DNA of 64,000 nt from Zymobacter sp047495495 (GCF_047495495.1 NZ_CP179930.1:558001-622000), one strand, 5' to 3'. Shown: positions 52,779 through 61,900, counted from the first letter of the stretch. Program-made: numbers and translations. The notes: a model not told the origin generated them from the letters alone.

Positions 52779-52789
52779 CAGAGTCTCCT

Positions 52790-53068
52790 TCACGCGGCCG
52801 AAGCGGTCAGACGCATGAACGCCGTATCCAGCCGCGCCAGGATCGTCGCATCCAGCGCGCCCTTGTCTTCCGCCGTGACGCGCACATCGTGCAGGCCCAG
52901 CTGGTCCAGATGGTGTTCGATCAGGGTATGAATGTGCTCACCGTACAGCTCGGGCATGGCAATGTTGAGCTGTAGCGTGCGTCCCTGTCCGACCGGACAT
53001 CGTTCCAGTGTCACGAGAATGTCGCAGGACTCTAGAGAGCCTGCGTGTGCGCTTGTCTGCTGTGTCAT
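52790..53068 (-). CDS. citD: Citrate lyase acyl carrier protein (gamma subunit)
   Basis: 92 residues. The prosthetic-group serine is Ser14 in AGSLESCDILV, the same position as E. coli Ser14 in AGTLESGD. VRVTAEDKGALDATILARLDTA is the second conserved block. ATG 53068 follows GAGG. First gene of the lyase genes proper. Confidence 0.93.
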   Translation of the reverse strand: MTQQTSAHAGSLESCDILVTLERCPVGQGRTLQLNIAMPELYGEHIHTLIEHHLDQLGLHDVRVTAEDKGALDATILARLDTAFMRLTASAA

Positions 53069-53113
53069 GAGTGGCCTCATCTTTAGAAGAGGGGGGAAAC
53101 GCGGCAGCCTGTC

Positions 53114-53965
53114 CTATTCGACGTCCGCCGCATCAACGACCGTGTTGCGCAAAGTGCCCAATCCCTCAATCTCGACTTCCACCATGTCACCGGCATGCAG
53201 GTAGCGCGGCGGCACCAGGCTCTTCCCGACGTTGCCCGGCGAACCGGTCAGAATGACGTCGCCGGGGCTGAGCGGCGTGAACGTACTGATATAGGCCACG
53301 ATCTGAGGAATCGTATGGATCATGTTGCGCGTATGGTCGTTCTGGAGCGCCTCACCGTTAACGCGAGTCTGAAGCGTCAGCGCATGAGGATCGGGAATTT
53401 CGTCACGGGTAACCAAGGCCGGACCAAACCCGCCCGTCTGCGGCCAGTTTTTGCCTGCGGTATACCATGCGTGCTGCCAGTCGCGCGCCGAGCCGTCCAT
53501 GTAGACGCTGTAGCCTGCCACGTGCGCGTAGGCGTCTTCCGGGGCGATATGGCGACCGGCCTTGCCAATGACAAACGCGAGTTCACCTTCGTAATCGAAC
53601 TGCTCGGTGCTGGTGGGCTTCAATACTGGCTGCTCATGACCGGCTTGTGAATCGGCAAATCGGATAAACAGCGTAGGTGCTTCCTCGGTTGAGGCAAACT
53701 CCAGACGCTTCTGTGCGTAGTTCATGCCGATGCACAGGATCTTGCCTGGGCGCGGAATGACGGGCAGATAGCGGATGTCGCTCAGCCGATGATCGCAGGG
53801 CAGCGATGCATACTGATTCAGCTCATCAATAGAGAAATGGGCCAGCGCGTCGGCCAGTGTGGGAGCGTGCTCGCCCAAACGGGGGCCAAGCTCAATGACG
53901 CCATCGGCGGTCAGGATGCCGTAGCGTTCTTGTGCATTCATCGTAGTGAAGCTGACGAGTTTCAT
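53114..53965 (-). CDS. Fumarylacetoacetate hydrolase-family enzyme, possible oxaloacetate decarboxylase
   Basis: 283 residues. The FAH fold is clear: KILCIGMNYAQ near residue 75, metal ligands Glu-x-Glu in FDYEGELAFVIG, Asp in YSVYMDGSARDWQ, KNWPQTGGFGP and LTGSPGNVG. The family includes FAHD1-type oxaloacetate decarboxylases, isomerases and acylpyruvate hydrolases. It sits first, 45 bases before citD on the same strand; since citrate lyase produces oxaloacetate and no OadABG genes are seen, decarboxylation of oxaloacetate to pyruvate is a reasonable inference, not shown. Confidence 0.88.
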   Translation of the reverse strand: MKLVSFTTMNAQERYGILTADGVIELGPRLGEHAPTLADALAHFSIDELNQYASLPCDHRLSDIRYLPVIPRPGKILCIGMNYAQKRLEFASTEEAPTLFIRFADSQAGHEQPVLKPTSTEQFDYEGELAFVIGKAGRHIAPEDAYAHVAGYSVYMDGSARDWQHAWYTAGKNWPQTGGFGPALVTRDEIPDPHALTLQTRVNGEALQNDHTRNMIHTIPQIVAYISTFTPLSPGDVILTGSPGNVGKSLVPPRYLHAGDMVEVEIEGLGTLRNTVVDAADVE

Positions 53966-54020
53966 GCAATGTTATCCTTGTAAAGTGCGCATGTATTAAG
54001 GGCGGTTATCTTACATGCCT

Positions 54021-55007
54021 TTACGATGTGGTGCCTGGGATAAACGCCTGCATCAGCAGCATCAACACGGGCAGCACCACGACCGAGAGTGCCGTCGACA
54101 GCAGATAGAGGCTTGAGGCTTCCGTCTCCTGAACGTGCCACTGATAGGCCAGAATCGTGGCGTTGGTGGCCGTCGGCATCGCCAGTAGGAAGATCAGTTC
54201 TTGAGCGCTGGCCCCTTGCAGCCCCAGTGCGAACACAATGATCCATGAGATCAGCGGGGCCAGCAGACTCTTCAATCCCAGATTGAGCCATAGCCCCGCA
54301 TTCAGCTTGATGGCGACCCCGTGCAGTGCCACCCCGACCGCAAACAGTGAGATGAAGTTGCAGGCATCGGACATGATCTTGCCGGTGTTGAAGACGAAAG
54401 CGGGCAGCCACTGTGTGGCATGGGTCAAGCTGGCCAGTACCCCCAAGGCCACTCCGATAAACATCGGCTTCATCAGGGAATGCCCCAGCGCTCGCAGTAC
54501 CGTGTAGTAATCCACCTTATCGCCCGTGGCAAGGCTGTCGCTTAGTTCCAGCAGGAAGATGGTGCCGGGGATCAGCGTCAGTGCCACCACGAAGTTAGCA
54601 ATGGCCACAGAAATGGTCGATGCCGGTCCCAGCAGCAGGATCAGGAACGGCACGCCCATCCCACCCATGTTGGGGAAACTGCACAGCATGGCTTGCATGG
54701 TGCTCTGCTTGAGATCGCATTTCAGCCCGAACATGTTGGCGGCAAAGCTGGCGACCCACAGCAGCCCCATGCTGACGGCAAAGGCCAGCATCCATCGTCC
54801 GTTGAACACCTGCGCGGGCGATGTGGTGGCCGTGTGCACGAACAGCAAGGCAGGGAACACATAGTGCGACACCAGCGTTGAACAGATGGCCTTCGCGCTT
54901 TTATCGACGTAGTGCAGATGAACGGACAGCCAGCCCAGAAAGATCAGCAGAAACACGGGTAGGCAAGAGCTGATGACCTGTGCAATGGCGGCGAGCTGAG
55001 AGTGCAT
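54021..55007 (-). CDS. AEC-family permease
   Basis: 328 residues with about ten hydrophobic segments in two halves, and the AEC pattern FPALLFVHTATT, PNMGGMGVPFLILLLG and LAMPTATNATILAYQW. Family members MdcF and MleP carry malonate and malate/citrate. Position just upstream of the citrate lyase operon suggests uptake of citrate or export of a product. ATG 55007 follows GAGGATGGG; the longer frame is unsupported. Confidence 0.88.
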   Translation of the reverse strand: MHSQLAAIAQVISSCLPVFLLIFLGWLSVHLHYVDKSAKAICSTLVSHYVFPALLFVHTATTSPAQVFNGRWMLAFAVSMGLLWVASFAANMFGLKCDLKQSTMQAMLCSFPNMGGMGVPFLILLLGPASTISVAIANFVVALTLIPGTIFLLELSDSLATGDKVDYYTVLRALGHSLMKPMFIGVALGVLASLTHATQWLPAFVFNTGKIMSDACNFISLFAVGVALHGVAIKLNAGLWLNLGLKSLLAPLISWIIVFALGLQGASAQELIFLLAMPTATNATILAYQWHVQETEASSLYLLSTALSVVVLPVLMLLMQAFIPGTTS

Positions 55008-55130
55008 GTGCCCATCCTCGCTGAATATTAACTTAACATATTTCAGGATAGGATATTTCGTTCGGGATACCAGCCACGCGGCCGACATGACGCATGTTGG
55101 CGGGCAGTTCATTGATAATTAAGGATAAAA

Positions 55131-55513
55131 ATGATGGTCGGCCATCTGGATCACCTAGTGCTGACGACCATAGATGAAACGGCCTGTCTGCGTTGTGATG
55201 TGGATGTGCTGGGCATGGCGCTAGCAAGGCTGAAGGGCGTAAGACACTGACGTCCGGACAGCCGCAGATCAACGTGCAGGTGAAAGGGCATGAAATAGAG
55301 CCGAAAGCGCATACCCCTGTGCCCGGCGCGCTCGATCTATGCTTTATCGCCAGCCGACCGCTCGATGACGTCATTGCGACGTTGAAGGCTAAGGCGGTAA
55401 CGACTGAACAAGGCCCCGTGGCACGTGTGGGTGCGGCGGGGCCTATTCGTTCGGTTGATCGGCGCGATTCCGATCTCAATCTGATTGAGGTATCAGAAGT
55501 GCTGCCGGCGTAA
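55131..55513 (+). pseudogene. Frameshifted VOC/glyoxalase gene
   Basis: AAGGA precedes ATG 55131. Frame 1 reads MMVGHLDHLVLTTIDETACL and on to DVLGMALARLKG, then stops at 55248. Frame 2 picks up GRKTLTSGQPQINVQVKG and continues EIEPKAHTPVPGALDLCF, GPVARVGAAGPIRSV and DLNLIEVSEVLPA to 55513. The two parts together match the usual VOC family virulence-type protein end to end, with a small deletion near 55230-55240 and several changed residues. Divergent from the AEC permease. Confidence 0.75.
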
Positions 55514-55548
55514 GGCCCTCTGTTGAATGGGCCACCTCGCGCATCAGA

Positions 55549-56439
55549 CTAGTGCGATGCCGATGCCGATGCCGATGCCGATGCCGATGCCGATGCCGAT
55601 GCCGATGCCGATGCCGAAGTCGAAGTCGAAGTCGAAGTCGAAGCGGCGGTTCCGCTATCGCTGGGCAGCCAGAACGAAATGCCTTTGCCGATCAGCTGGA
55701 TGGGCAGCGTCAGTACATCGGTCGCCACGGCCAGTGGAATGAACATCACATCGGGGTTGATGCCGGAGTTCTTGCGCGCCTGTTGCCAGCGAATACGGCG
55801 GCGAAGGGCGTCCTGCTCGGCAGCACTTTTGCTGGCATTGGTCGTTGCCGACGGCAGCGATACCGGTGAGGCAACGCCATTGGTCACGGGCGGTGCTGGC
55901 GTGACCGGTGTCGGTTCGGACGCATCCGGTTCAGGCGGCGGCGGATTGGCCACGATGCTGGAACGGCGGATATCAAGCAGCTTTTCGTAGCCGTGATAGT
56001 TGCAGTAGTAGCTGGCCGTGGACATCTCGAAGTGGGCAATCAGCTCGCGTTCGACCTCGGTCAGCGCACTGGCCGAATGACCAGGGTCGTAGCAGATGTG
56101 CAGTTGCCCATCGAAGCCATCGAGCTGATAGATGGTGCCCTCGTAGGCATGGTAGTTGTCGGGCGTAGCCTCAATGCTGAACGACAGTTGGTCGATGATC
56201 GTTTCCATGAACATTGAGAAATCATCGGCAACGGGACGCGCCAGATTGAAGGTGTAGGTGTTTTCCTGACCGATTAGCTGCAGCTGGCGCGCATTGGCAG
56301 TCTGCACCATATGCTGGATGTCATCTTCCTGCGCCACGATCGAGGTATTGGCATGCACGTCGTTGAGGTTCGTCATGAGCTCGTGCGTGATGCAGCCACT
56401 GGTGATGAAGGGGATCAGAACGTAGATCAGGCGCTTCAT
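55549..56439 (-). CDS. Lipoprotein with a Ser/Ala/Thr repeat tail
   Basis: 296 residues from ATG 56439 (AGGGA upstream). Signal sequence with lipobox ITSGC, Cys16. A conserved-looking domain of about 160 residues follows (FNLARPVADDFSMFMETII, YEGTIYQLDGFDGQLHIC), then a Pro/Ala-rich linker (PPPPEPDASEPTPVTPAPPV), a short hydrophobic part (FIPLAVATDVLTLPIQLIG) and a tail of (Ser-Thr) and (Ser-Ala) dipeptides. The tail is coded by the hexanucleotide repeat. Function is unknown. Confidence 0.8.
   Translation of the reverse strand: MKRLIYVLIPFITSGCITHELMTNLNDVHANTSIVAQEDDIQHMVQTANARQLQLIGQENTYTFNLARPVADDFSMFMETIIDQLSFSIEATPDNYHAYEGTIYQLDGFDGQLHICYDPGHSASALTEVERELIAHFEMSTASYYCNYHGYEKLLDIRRSSIVANPPPPEPDASEPTPVTPAPPVTNGVASPVSLPSATTNASKSAAEQDALRRRIRWQQARKNSGINPDVMFIPLAVATDVLTLPIQLIGKGISFWLPSDSGTAASTSTSTSTSASASASASASASASASASASH
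55556..55639. repeat. Hexanucleotide tandem repeats
   Basis: Ten perfect copies of GATGCC (55556-55615) followed by four of GAAGTC (55616-55639). They code the Ser-Ala and Ser-Thr tail of the minus-strand lipoprotein. The unit is a multiple of three, so slippage would change tail length without breaking the frame. Confidence 0.97.
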
Positions 56440-56686
56440 GTCATCCCTGCGTGGTGGTCGTGAAACCGGAGTCGTCGATCGACTCGCTGTGATGTGAGAA
56501 TTTGCGGCCGATGCTCGACCACACTGCACTATATAGACCCGGGCAGGCGTCGACCAGTTCACTGCTTGGCCCCATTGCTGGCGGCAGTACGGGCATTCTT
56601 CCATGCTGAAAAGGCATATCCGATGGTGAACTTGCCGTAATGGCATTGGGTTCGCCGTGCCGTGTCTATCTGCTGGAGCCCGCCCG

Positions 56687-56917
56687 ATGCCTTATCCCAC
56701 CCGCGATTCATTGCCCGACAGTGTACGCCACGTGCTACCGCCTCACGCACAAGATATCTATCGCGAGACGTTCAACCATGCCTATGCCGAATATGCTGAT
56801 GAAGAAGATCGGCAGGGCGGCGATTCTCGTGAGCAAACGGCGCATCGTGTGGCATGGACGGCCGTCAAACACCGTTACGAAAAAGGACGCGATGGGCATT
56901 GGCACTTGCGACGCTAA
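56687..56917 (+). CDS. chaB: ChaB-family protein
   Basis: 76 residues. It starts MPYPTRDSLPDSVRHVLPPH, then AQDIYRETFNHAYAEY and a C-terminal AWTAVKHRYEKGRDGHWHLR, the ChaB pattern (E. coli ChaB 76 residues). ChaB was described as a regulator of the cation transporter ChaA; no chaA is nearby. ATG 56687 follows GGAG. Confidence 0.9.
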   Translation: MPYPTRDSLPDSVRHVLPPHAQDIYRETFNHAYAEYADEEDRQGGDSREQTAHRVAWTAVKHRYEKGRDGHWHLRR

Positions 56918-57032
56918 ACCATACTGCGCTTCTTTCAGCTCAATCTGAACGTATCGTATCGTCAGGTGCCCCGCAGGTGCCCGTAGTGCTAGCCTTGTGG
57001 GCGTGACTATCCGATAGGGAAGAGAGCCAGGA

Positions 57033-58712
57033 ATGGAAGTAGATTACGACGTTGCCATTATCGGCAGTGGCATTTCAGGCACCATGTTGGGCGCCATCCT
57101 TGCCAAGCATGGCGTACGCACGCTGATCATTGACGCAGGTACCCACCCCCGCTTTGCGGTGGGCGAGTCGATGATCCCTGAAAGCGGGGTGCTGCTGGAC
57201 ATTCTGGCGGCCCGCTATGACATCCCCGAACTCAGCTATCCGGCGCGCGTCGATACGCTGATCAACCATGTGGGCACGTCCAGTGCCGGGATCAAGCTGT
57301 CCTTTGGCTTTGCCTGGAATGAACGCCACCAGCCACAGCGGCTTGATCATATTGATTCCTTCCCTATCATCGCCCCAGAAGCGCACCTGTTTCGCCAAGA
57401 TGTCGATGCTTACTACCTTGCGCTGGCGGCCCGCATGGGGGCCACCATCTGGCAGCAAGCCCGCATCCAGCACATTCTGGAAGAAGCGGACGCCATGGTG
57501 CTGAAGACTGGCAAGCAGGATATCCGTGTGCGCTATGTCGTGGATGCTGCCGGTTACCGCTCACCGATTGCCCAGACCTTTGGGCTGCGCAATGGTGCAC
57601 AGCGAATGCAGACCCGCACCCGCTCAATGTTCACTCATATGACCAATGTCACGCTGTTCGAGGAGGCGATCGCGCCGATTGAAGCGACGGGCATGGCGAA
57701 CCATCTGTCCCAGAGCACGCTGCACCAGATGTTCAAGGGCGGCTGGCTGTGGATTATTCCCTTCAATAATCACCCGCGTTCGACTAACACGCTGTGCAGC
57801 ATAGGGCTGCAGTTGGACATTGACGAATACGGTCCCGCAGGCGATCCGGAAGAAGAGTTCCAGCAGCTTTTGCATGATTACCCTTCGATCGCCAAGCATT
57901 TCGAGCACGCAGCGCGCGTACGCGAATGGACCGTCGCCCCGCGCCTCAACTACAACAGCCGTGCCCTAATCGGTGATCGCTACTGCCTGCTGGGGCATGC
58001 GGCCGGGTTCGTCGACCCACTGTTCTCACGTGGGCTGGCCAACACCTTCGAGTCGATCGCGCGCGTGGCACCCAAGCTGCTGCGGGCCGTTGAAGCCGAC
58101 CGCTTCAACAGGCAGGATTTCGAAAGCTACCAGCACTACGGGCTGCGGGTTGTTGCCACCAACGACCGCCTCGTCGCCAACTCGTTTACCGGCTTCGACA
58201 GTTTTCCGCTGTGGAATGCTTGGTTCCGTGCTTGGGTGGCCGGCAGCTATATCGGCGTACTGCGCTGGCGCAAGATCTTCGATGACTACCAGCGTACGGG
58301 CGATGATGACGCACTCGAACGTGCGATCGACGATACCACCTTCCCGGGCCAGCTCTCGCTGGAAAGCCACCGCTTCGAAGAGATGTTCGACAAGGCATGC
58401 ACGTTGATGGAAGCGTACAAGCAGGGCGAGCGCGAAGAAGAGGATGTCATCGCGACGCTTCAGGCGCTGTATGAAGAATACCGTGACGACCTGCCCGTCG
58501 ATTTCACCGACTTCAGCAACCGTTGTGTATCGCGCTCCAGCCAAGCGTTCGCCGACCACCTACAGCGTTGGGCACATATGGCCCCCCATGGGCTGAGCGA
58601 GAAACTGGATCGTGGCACCGAGCCACTCGTATTCGACTTTCTTGATGACTACCGTTACGGCGACAGGATCGCACTATCGCGCCAAGCCGACGCGGTCTAC
58701 CTGAACGCGTGA
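57033..58712 (+). CDS. Flavin-dependent halogenase-like oxidoreductase
   Basis: 559 residues. FAD-binding GSGISG at 11-16 in a Rossmann start (DVAIIGSGISGTMLG), then GESMIP near 44-49. The halogenase signature WxWxIP is present as WLWIIP at 238-243, within FKGGWLWIIPF. Lys88 (GIKLSFGFAW) lies near where halogenases keep their catalytic Lys. LLGHAAGFVDPLFSRGLANT is the third FAD motif. Halogenases chlorinate or brominate aromatic substrates with FADH2; the substrate and reductase partner are not seen. It is monocistronic and ends in a hairpin. Confidence 0.8.
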   Translation: MEVDYDVAIIGSGISGTMLGAILAKHGVRTLIIDAGTHPRFAVGESMIPESGVLLDILAARYDIPELSYPARVDTLINHVGTSSAGIKLSFGFAWNERHQPQRLDHIDSFPIIAPEAHLFRQDVDAYYLALAARMGATIWQQARIQHILEEADAMVLKTGKQDIRVRYVVDAAGYRSPIAQTFGLRNGAQRMQTRTRSMFTHMTNVTLFEEAIAPIEATGMANHLSQSTLHQMFKGGWLWIIPFNNHPRSTNTLCSIGLQLDIDEYGPAGDPEEEFQQLLHDYPSIAKHFEHAARVREWTVAPRLNYNSRALIGDRYCLLGHAAGFVDPLFSRGLANTFESIARVAPKLLRAVEADRFNRQDFESYQHYGLRVVATNDRLVANSFTGFDSFPLWNAWFRAWVAGSYIGVLRWRKIFDDYQRTGDDDALERAIDDTTFPGQLSLESHRFEEMFDKACTLMEAYKQGEREEEDVIATLQALYEEYRDDLPVDFTDFSNRCVSRSSQAFADHLQRWAHMAPHGLSEKLDRGTEPLVFDFLDDYRYGDRIALSRQADAVYLNA

Positions 58713-58731
58713 TCGAGACCTGCTCATGCTC

Positions 58732-58760
58732 ACGAAGCCCGCCTGCATGGCGGGCTTCGT
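58732..58760 (+). terminator. Terminator after the halogenase-like gene
   Basis: ACGAAGCCCGCC (58732-58743) pairs with GGCGGGCTTCGT (58749-58760), 12 bp, 20 bases after the stop. T tract weak. Confidence 0.65.
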
Positions 58761-59220
58761 CTATCCGGCCTCATGTGCGCAGGCAGAAAGATCGTCATTA
58801 CCCGCCGGTGCCAATGCCAGGGCTGCCCACTTCGGACGGTGATAGCAATGTTGTGGCGTAGTGGCTGACAGGGAGGCGCTGATACACGCTATTATCGGTT
58901 TTTAATGGTTATAGACCGATATTGAAATATTGTAATTCAAAGACATTAATCTACTGATCTGCTATTGGTTATAAATGGTATCACTGACATTAATGGTGAC
59001 TTTATATAAATAAATAGTGCGATTTTGATGGGTGTTGCTATAAATGGTGATTAAATTATAGTTTTTTCATCCATTGACGCATCGTGATGGACGACTATAG
59101 TGTTTGTTGCCGGTGTTCATGGTGCGTAAGGTCGCTATCGAGGGAATAGGATAGTGCATTAATACGCTGGTTTATTAAAAACATTATGAATCATTAGAAT
59201 AAAATGAAAAGGAGAGTGCA
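58761..59220. other. AT-rich gap with repeated ATGGT motifs
   Basis: Mostly AT-rich from about 58880. TTTTTAATGGTTATAGAC, TTGGTTATAAATGGTAT, ATTAATGGTGAC and CTATAAATGGTGATT recur between 58898 and 59055, perhaps direct binding sites for a regulator of the downstream gene. No open gene here. Confidence 0.4.
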
Positions 59221-59663
59221 ATGGCTAAGTATTGGTGGAGGGGAATAATCGCCGCGCTGTTTTTCAGACGGCCTATGCGGAAGCTTCTCCCGTCGTTACC
59301 GTGACGGTCAAGAATCTAGGTGCGTCACCGATAATACAGGACAGTATCAATAACAATCACCGATACACACTGATGAATGCGCATCCTACGCCCAAAGGTC
59401 AAATACATCCCAAGGAAGAAGATACTTTCGCCGTGGATAATAACGTAGGGGAAGGTGCCAACTATGCTGAATTGCATTATACGATGGGAACAAAAACGTG
59501 CAATTTCAGAAGTCTGTTCGTAAATAAAATGGTGGGATATAAGACCTATATTCCACAGTGGTTTAAGTTTGCGACGCCACAAGGTGGCGCTAGGTGTACA
59601 GCGGACATAATCAGTGCCAACTCGAAAGATCATTCATGGCACGTCGTCTTTACTATGAAATAA
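59221..59663 (+). pseudogene. Exported protein with a frameshift in a T5 run
   Basis: AAGGAG stands ideally before ATG 59221, which opens MAKYWWRGIIAALFF, a signal peptide, but this frame then breaks. The other frame continues QTAYAEASPVVTVTVKNLG to a 59663 stop. Adding one T to the TTTTT at 59260-59264 would join them into one protein of about 147 residues with a signal peptidase site near AYA-EAS. It may be phase-variable, a recent mutation or a sequence error. The mature part has two cysteines and is not a recognised family. AT-rich. Confidence 0.65.
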
Positions 59664-59761
59664 ATGCAGCAAATAGTAGTAATTGATAAAGATGGGGTCT
59701 GGACAGCCATGGTATAGGTCCCATCTAACGTTGCTTCTTATATTTAGAGAGGGGAATAAAT

Positions 59762-60511
59762 ATGTTGACTCTGGCAGTGAACGATACGGCTTCTCGTCGT
59801 TACAGCACGGTATTGGTGTCTAGCATCAGTGCGAGCACGTCGATGGCTGAACGTTCTTCGGCGGGGGGAGGCGCGGCCACGGTGGATAAGGCTGAGAGTT
59901 CCGAGCACACCTCGTTCCTTGCACGAGGTCTAAGTCGGTCCGCTGCCGCTATGCCGCAGGGCTTGAGTGATGAGGAACTCGTCAAGTGGGCCAAGAAGTC
60001 GGAAGATTTGTTCCTGTTTGATCTTGAATCGCCGCAGCGAGAGGTGTTCGACAAGGAGGGATTGGATGCGGACGACCCCGATGCTGTCGCTCTGGCCCAT
60101 CAGGCTACCGACTACCTTCGCGGGCGCGGTACCAACCCGTTCAAAGGCATGTCGCGCGATCAGCTGGAATTGATTTCATATGATGAAAGCGGAACATTTA
60201 CCGTCAATGAACGGCGTGCTGCCAGCGATGAGTCTGACCATCAAGACAGCGTCTGGCGCAAGAACATCGTGGCCAAATCTAATCTGCTAGCAAGTCAGGG
60301 CAAGGGGCATGTCAATGCACAGCGCCTGAACATGATGCTGATTGGCAAGAATATCGTGGGCGCGATATTTGATAAAAGAGACATCACTCGCGCAGCCCCT
60401 TGTTCGGAAGAAGTCGAACAGCTGACACAGGATATCAATAACTACTTCCAAAACTTGCCCGCTATCGAGCGAGCAGAATATGTCGTCAGCACCAAAGCAC
60501 TTTACTCATAA
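59762..60511 (+). CDS. Hypothetical protein
   Basis: 249 residues, not recognised. GAGGGGAA gives a good ribosome binding site. The first 55 residues are Ser/Ala/Thr-rich and low in complexity; the rest is helical and charged, with DEELVKWAKKSEDLFLFDL, DPDAVALAHQATDYLRGRG and ELISYDESGTFTVNERRA. No membrane segment or signal. It lies 98 bases after the exported-protein gene; the two may be co-transcribed. A cytoplasmic or contact-delivered role is possible but unproved. Confidence 0.6.
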   Translation: MLTLAVNDTASRRYSTVLVSSISASTSMAERSSAGGGAATVDKAESSEHTSFLARGLSRSAAAMPQGLSDEELVKWAKKSEDLFLFDLESPQREVFDKEGLDADDPDAVALAHQATDYLRGRGTNPFKGMSRDQLELISYDESGTFTVNERRAASDESDHQDSVWRKNIVAKSNLLASQGKGHVNAQRLNMMLIGKNIVGAIFDKRDITRAAPCSEEVEQLTQDINNYFQNLPAIERAEYVVSTKALYS

Positions 60512-60862
60512 GGAAGGTGTGTCTCGAACGAGTGTTATTCACTGGCAGTGGCGAACGCGCAGCGGTCACAGGGAGAGGTCTTTCATCGCAAGCTTCCATT
60601 GCCTCAAAACGAGCGGTGCGGTGCGCGATGTGATGGCGGCTTCGGCACGTTAGTGCTGTGGCACAGCCTGCTCTCTCTAAGCCTGTGCTGAACGGCTCGC
60701 GGTAAGCGTCACTCGCGGCCGCGTTTATCTTGGCACTGGGCTTTGTCCTGCTCGTGAAGGAAGGCTTGAGCAGATAGGTTGTGTCGCGCGGGAAGCCGAT
60801 CCTGGCCGATACGGTGAAAGCAAAGAGTGTTCACCGTATCGGCCATGGAAGACGTACGCAGT
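60512..60862. other. Gap with a 15-bp inverted repeat and a possible relic
   Basis: GGCCGATACGGTGAA (60803-60817) pairs perfectly with TTCACCGTATCGGCC (60829-60843), just past the galM stop on the minus strand; it lacks a U tract but probably ends galM transcripts. A plus-strand frame closed by TAG at 60775 reads SLAAAFILALGFVLLVKEGL, which looks like the last helix of a transporter, but it opens only after a TAA at 60703. Confidence 0.5.
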
Positions 60863-61900
60863 TTATGAGGTGAATGCGTATTCCGTCACGCTTCGGTAGT
60901 GCTGTCCCGGGCGCAGAATGCAGTCAGGCTGTGGCCACTCGGGATGATGTGGGCTATCCGGCAGGAATTCGCTTTCCAGTGCTAGCCCTTGCCACGCCTC
61001 GTAGTGCCCGCCATCGCGTGCTGGTGTGCCTTCCAGTGAGTTGCCCGTATAGACCTGTAGCGCAGGGGCGGTGGTATGCACGGTCATCTGCAGTGAGCCG
61101 TCCGTCGACCAGACGTGAGCGGCGGGGGCCTTGAGGTCGCCCTTGGCGCTGAGCAGGAAGGCGTGATCGTAGCCGTTGACGTTGCGCTGGTCATCGTCGG
61201 TCAGGAAATCCTGGAGGATGGCCTTGGGTTGGCGGAAATTGAAGCTGGTGGCATCAACCGGTACCAGTCCACGTGTCGGAATGCCTTCCTTGCTGACGGG
61301 AAGATAGCGGTCAGCGAAGACCTGTAGGCGGTGGTGGCGAATATCGCCCTGTACGCCGTCAAGGTTGAAATAGACGTGGTTGGTCATGTTCACCGGGCAG
61401 GGCTGGTCGACATTGGCTTGATAGTCGATGGTCAGCCGCTGGTCATCGTGCAGGGTGAAGCAGGCCGTAGCGTGCAGCGTGCCGGGAAAGCCCTGATCGC
61501 CATCGTTGGAGGTCAATGCATACCGCACGCTGTTAGCGCTCTGGTGTTCGACGTGCCAACGGCGCTTGTTGAACCCCTCCGGCCCACCGTGAAGCTGGTG
61601 TTGGCCTTGGTTGGGCACCAGTTCAAAGACCTTGCCGTCCAGCGTGAAGCGGCTATCGGCAATGCGGTTGGCATAGCGACCAATGGATGCGCCCAAGCAG
61701 GCATCCTGCTGTGTCCATATCTCCGTACGCGCGCAGCCCAGTGCCACCTCGCGGAGGCTGCCATCGTTCATCGGCACCTTGATAGAAAGCAGTGTAGCTC
61801 CCCAGTCCATGAGCGTTACGGTCATACCCGCTGCGTTGCGCAGTTCGGCAAGTTGGAAAGGTTGCCCATCAGGGGCAGTGGAAACGGTGTCCTTGTTCAT
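60863..61900 (-). CDS. galM: Aldose 1-epimerase (galactose mutarotase)
   Basis: 345 residues (E. coli GalM 346). Interconverts alpha and beta hexoses. Motifs are GASIGRYANRIADSRF, HQLHGGPEGFNKRRW (His), NMTNHVYFNLDG (catalytic His), YDHAFLL and the catalytic Glu in ALESEFLPDSPHHPEWP. AAAGGAG precedes ATG 61900. No other galactose gene is nearby. Confidence 0.95.
   Translation of the reverse strand: MNKDTVSTAPDGQPFQLAELRNAAGMTVTLMDWGATLLSIKVPMNDGSLREVALGCARTEIWTQQDACLGASIGRYANRIADSRFTLDGKVFELVPNQGQHQLHGGPEGFNKRRWHVEHQSANSVRYALTSNDGDQGFPGTLHATACFTLHDDQRLTIDYQANVDQPCPVNMTNHVYFNLDGVQGDIRHHRLQVFADRYLPVSKEGIPTRGLVPVDATSFNFRQPKAILQDFLTDDDQRNVNGYDHAFLLSAKGDLKAPAAHVWSTDGSLQMTVHTTAPALQVYTGNSLEGTPARDGGHYEAWQGLALESEFLPDSPHHPEWPQPDCILRPGQHYRSVTEYAFTS

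Noticed and set aside
55552..55869. Plus-strand frame rich in Arg-Cys repeats
   Set aside because: Product of the GATGCC repeat read in the wrong frame; the minus-strand lipoprotein is the real gene.
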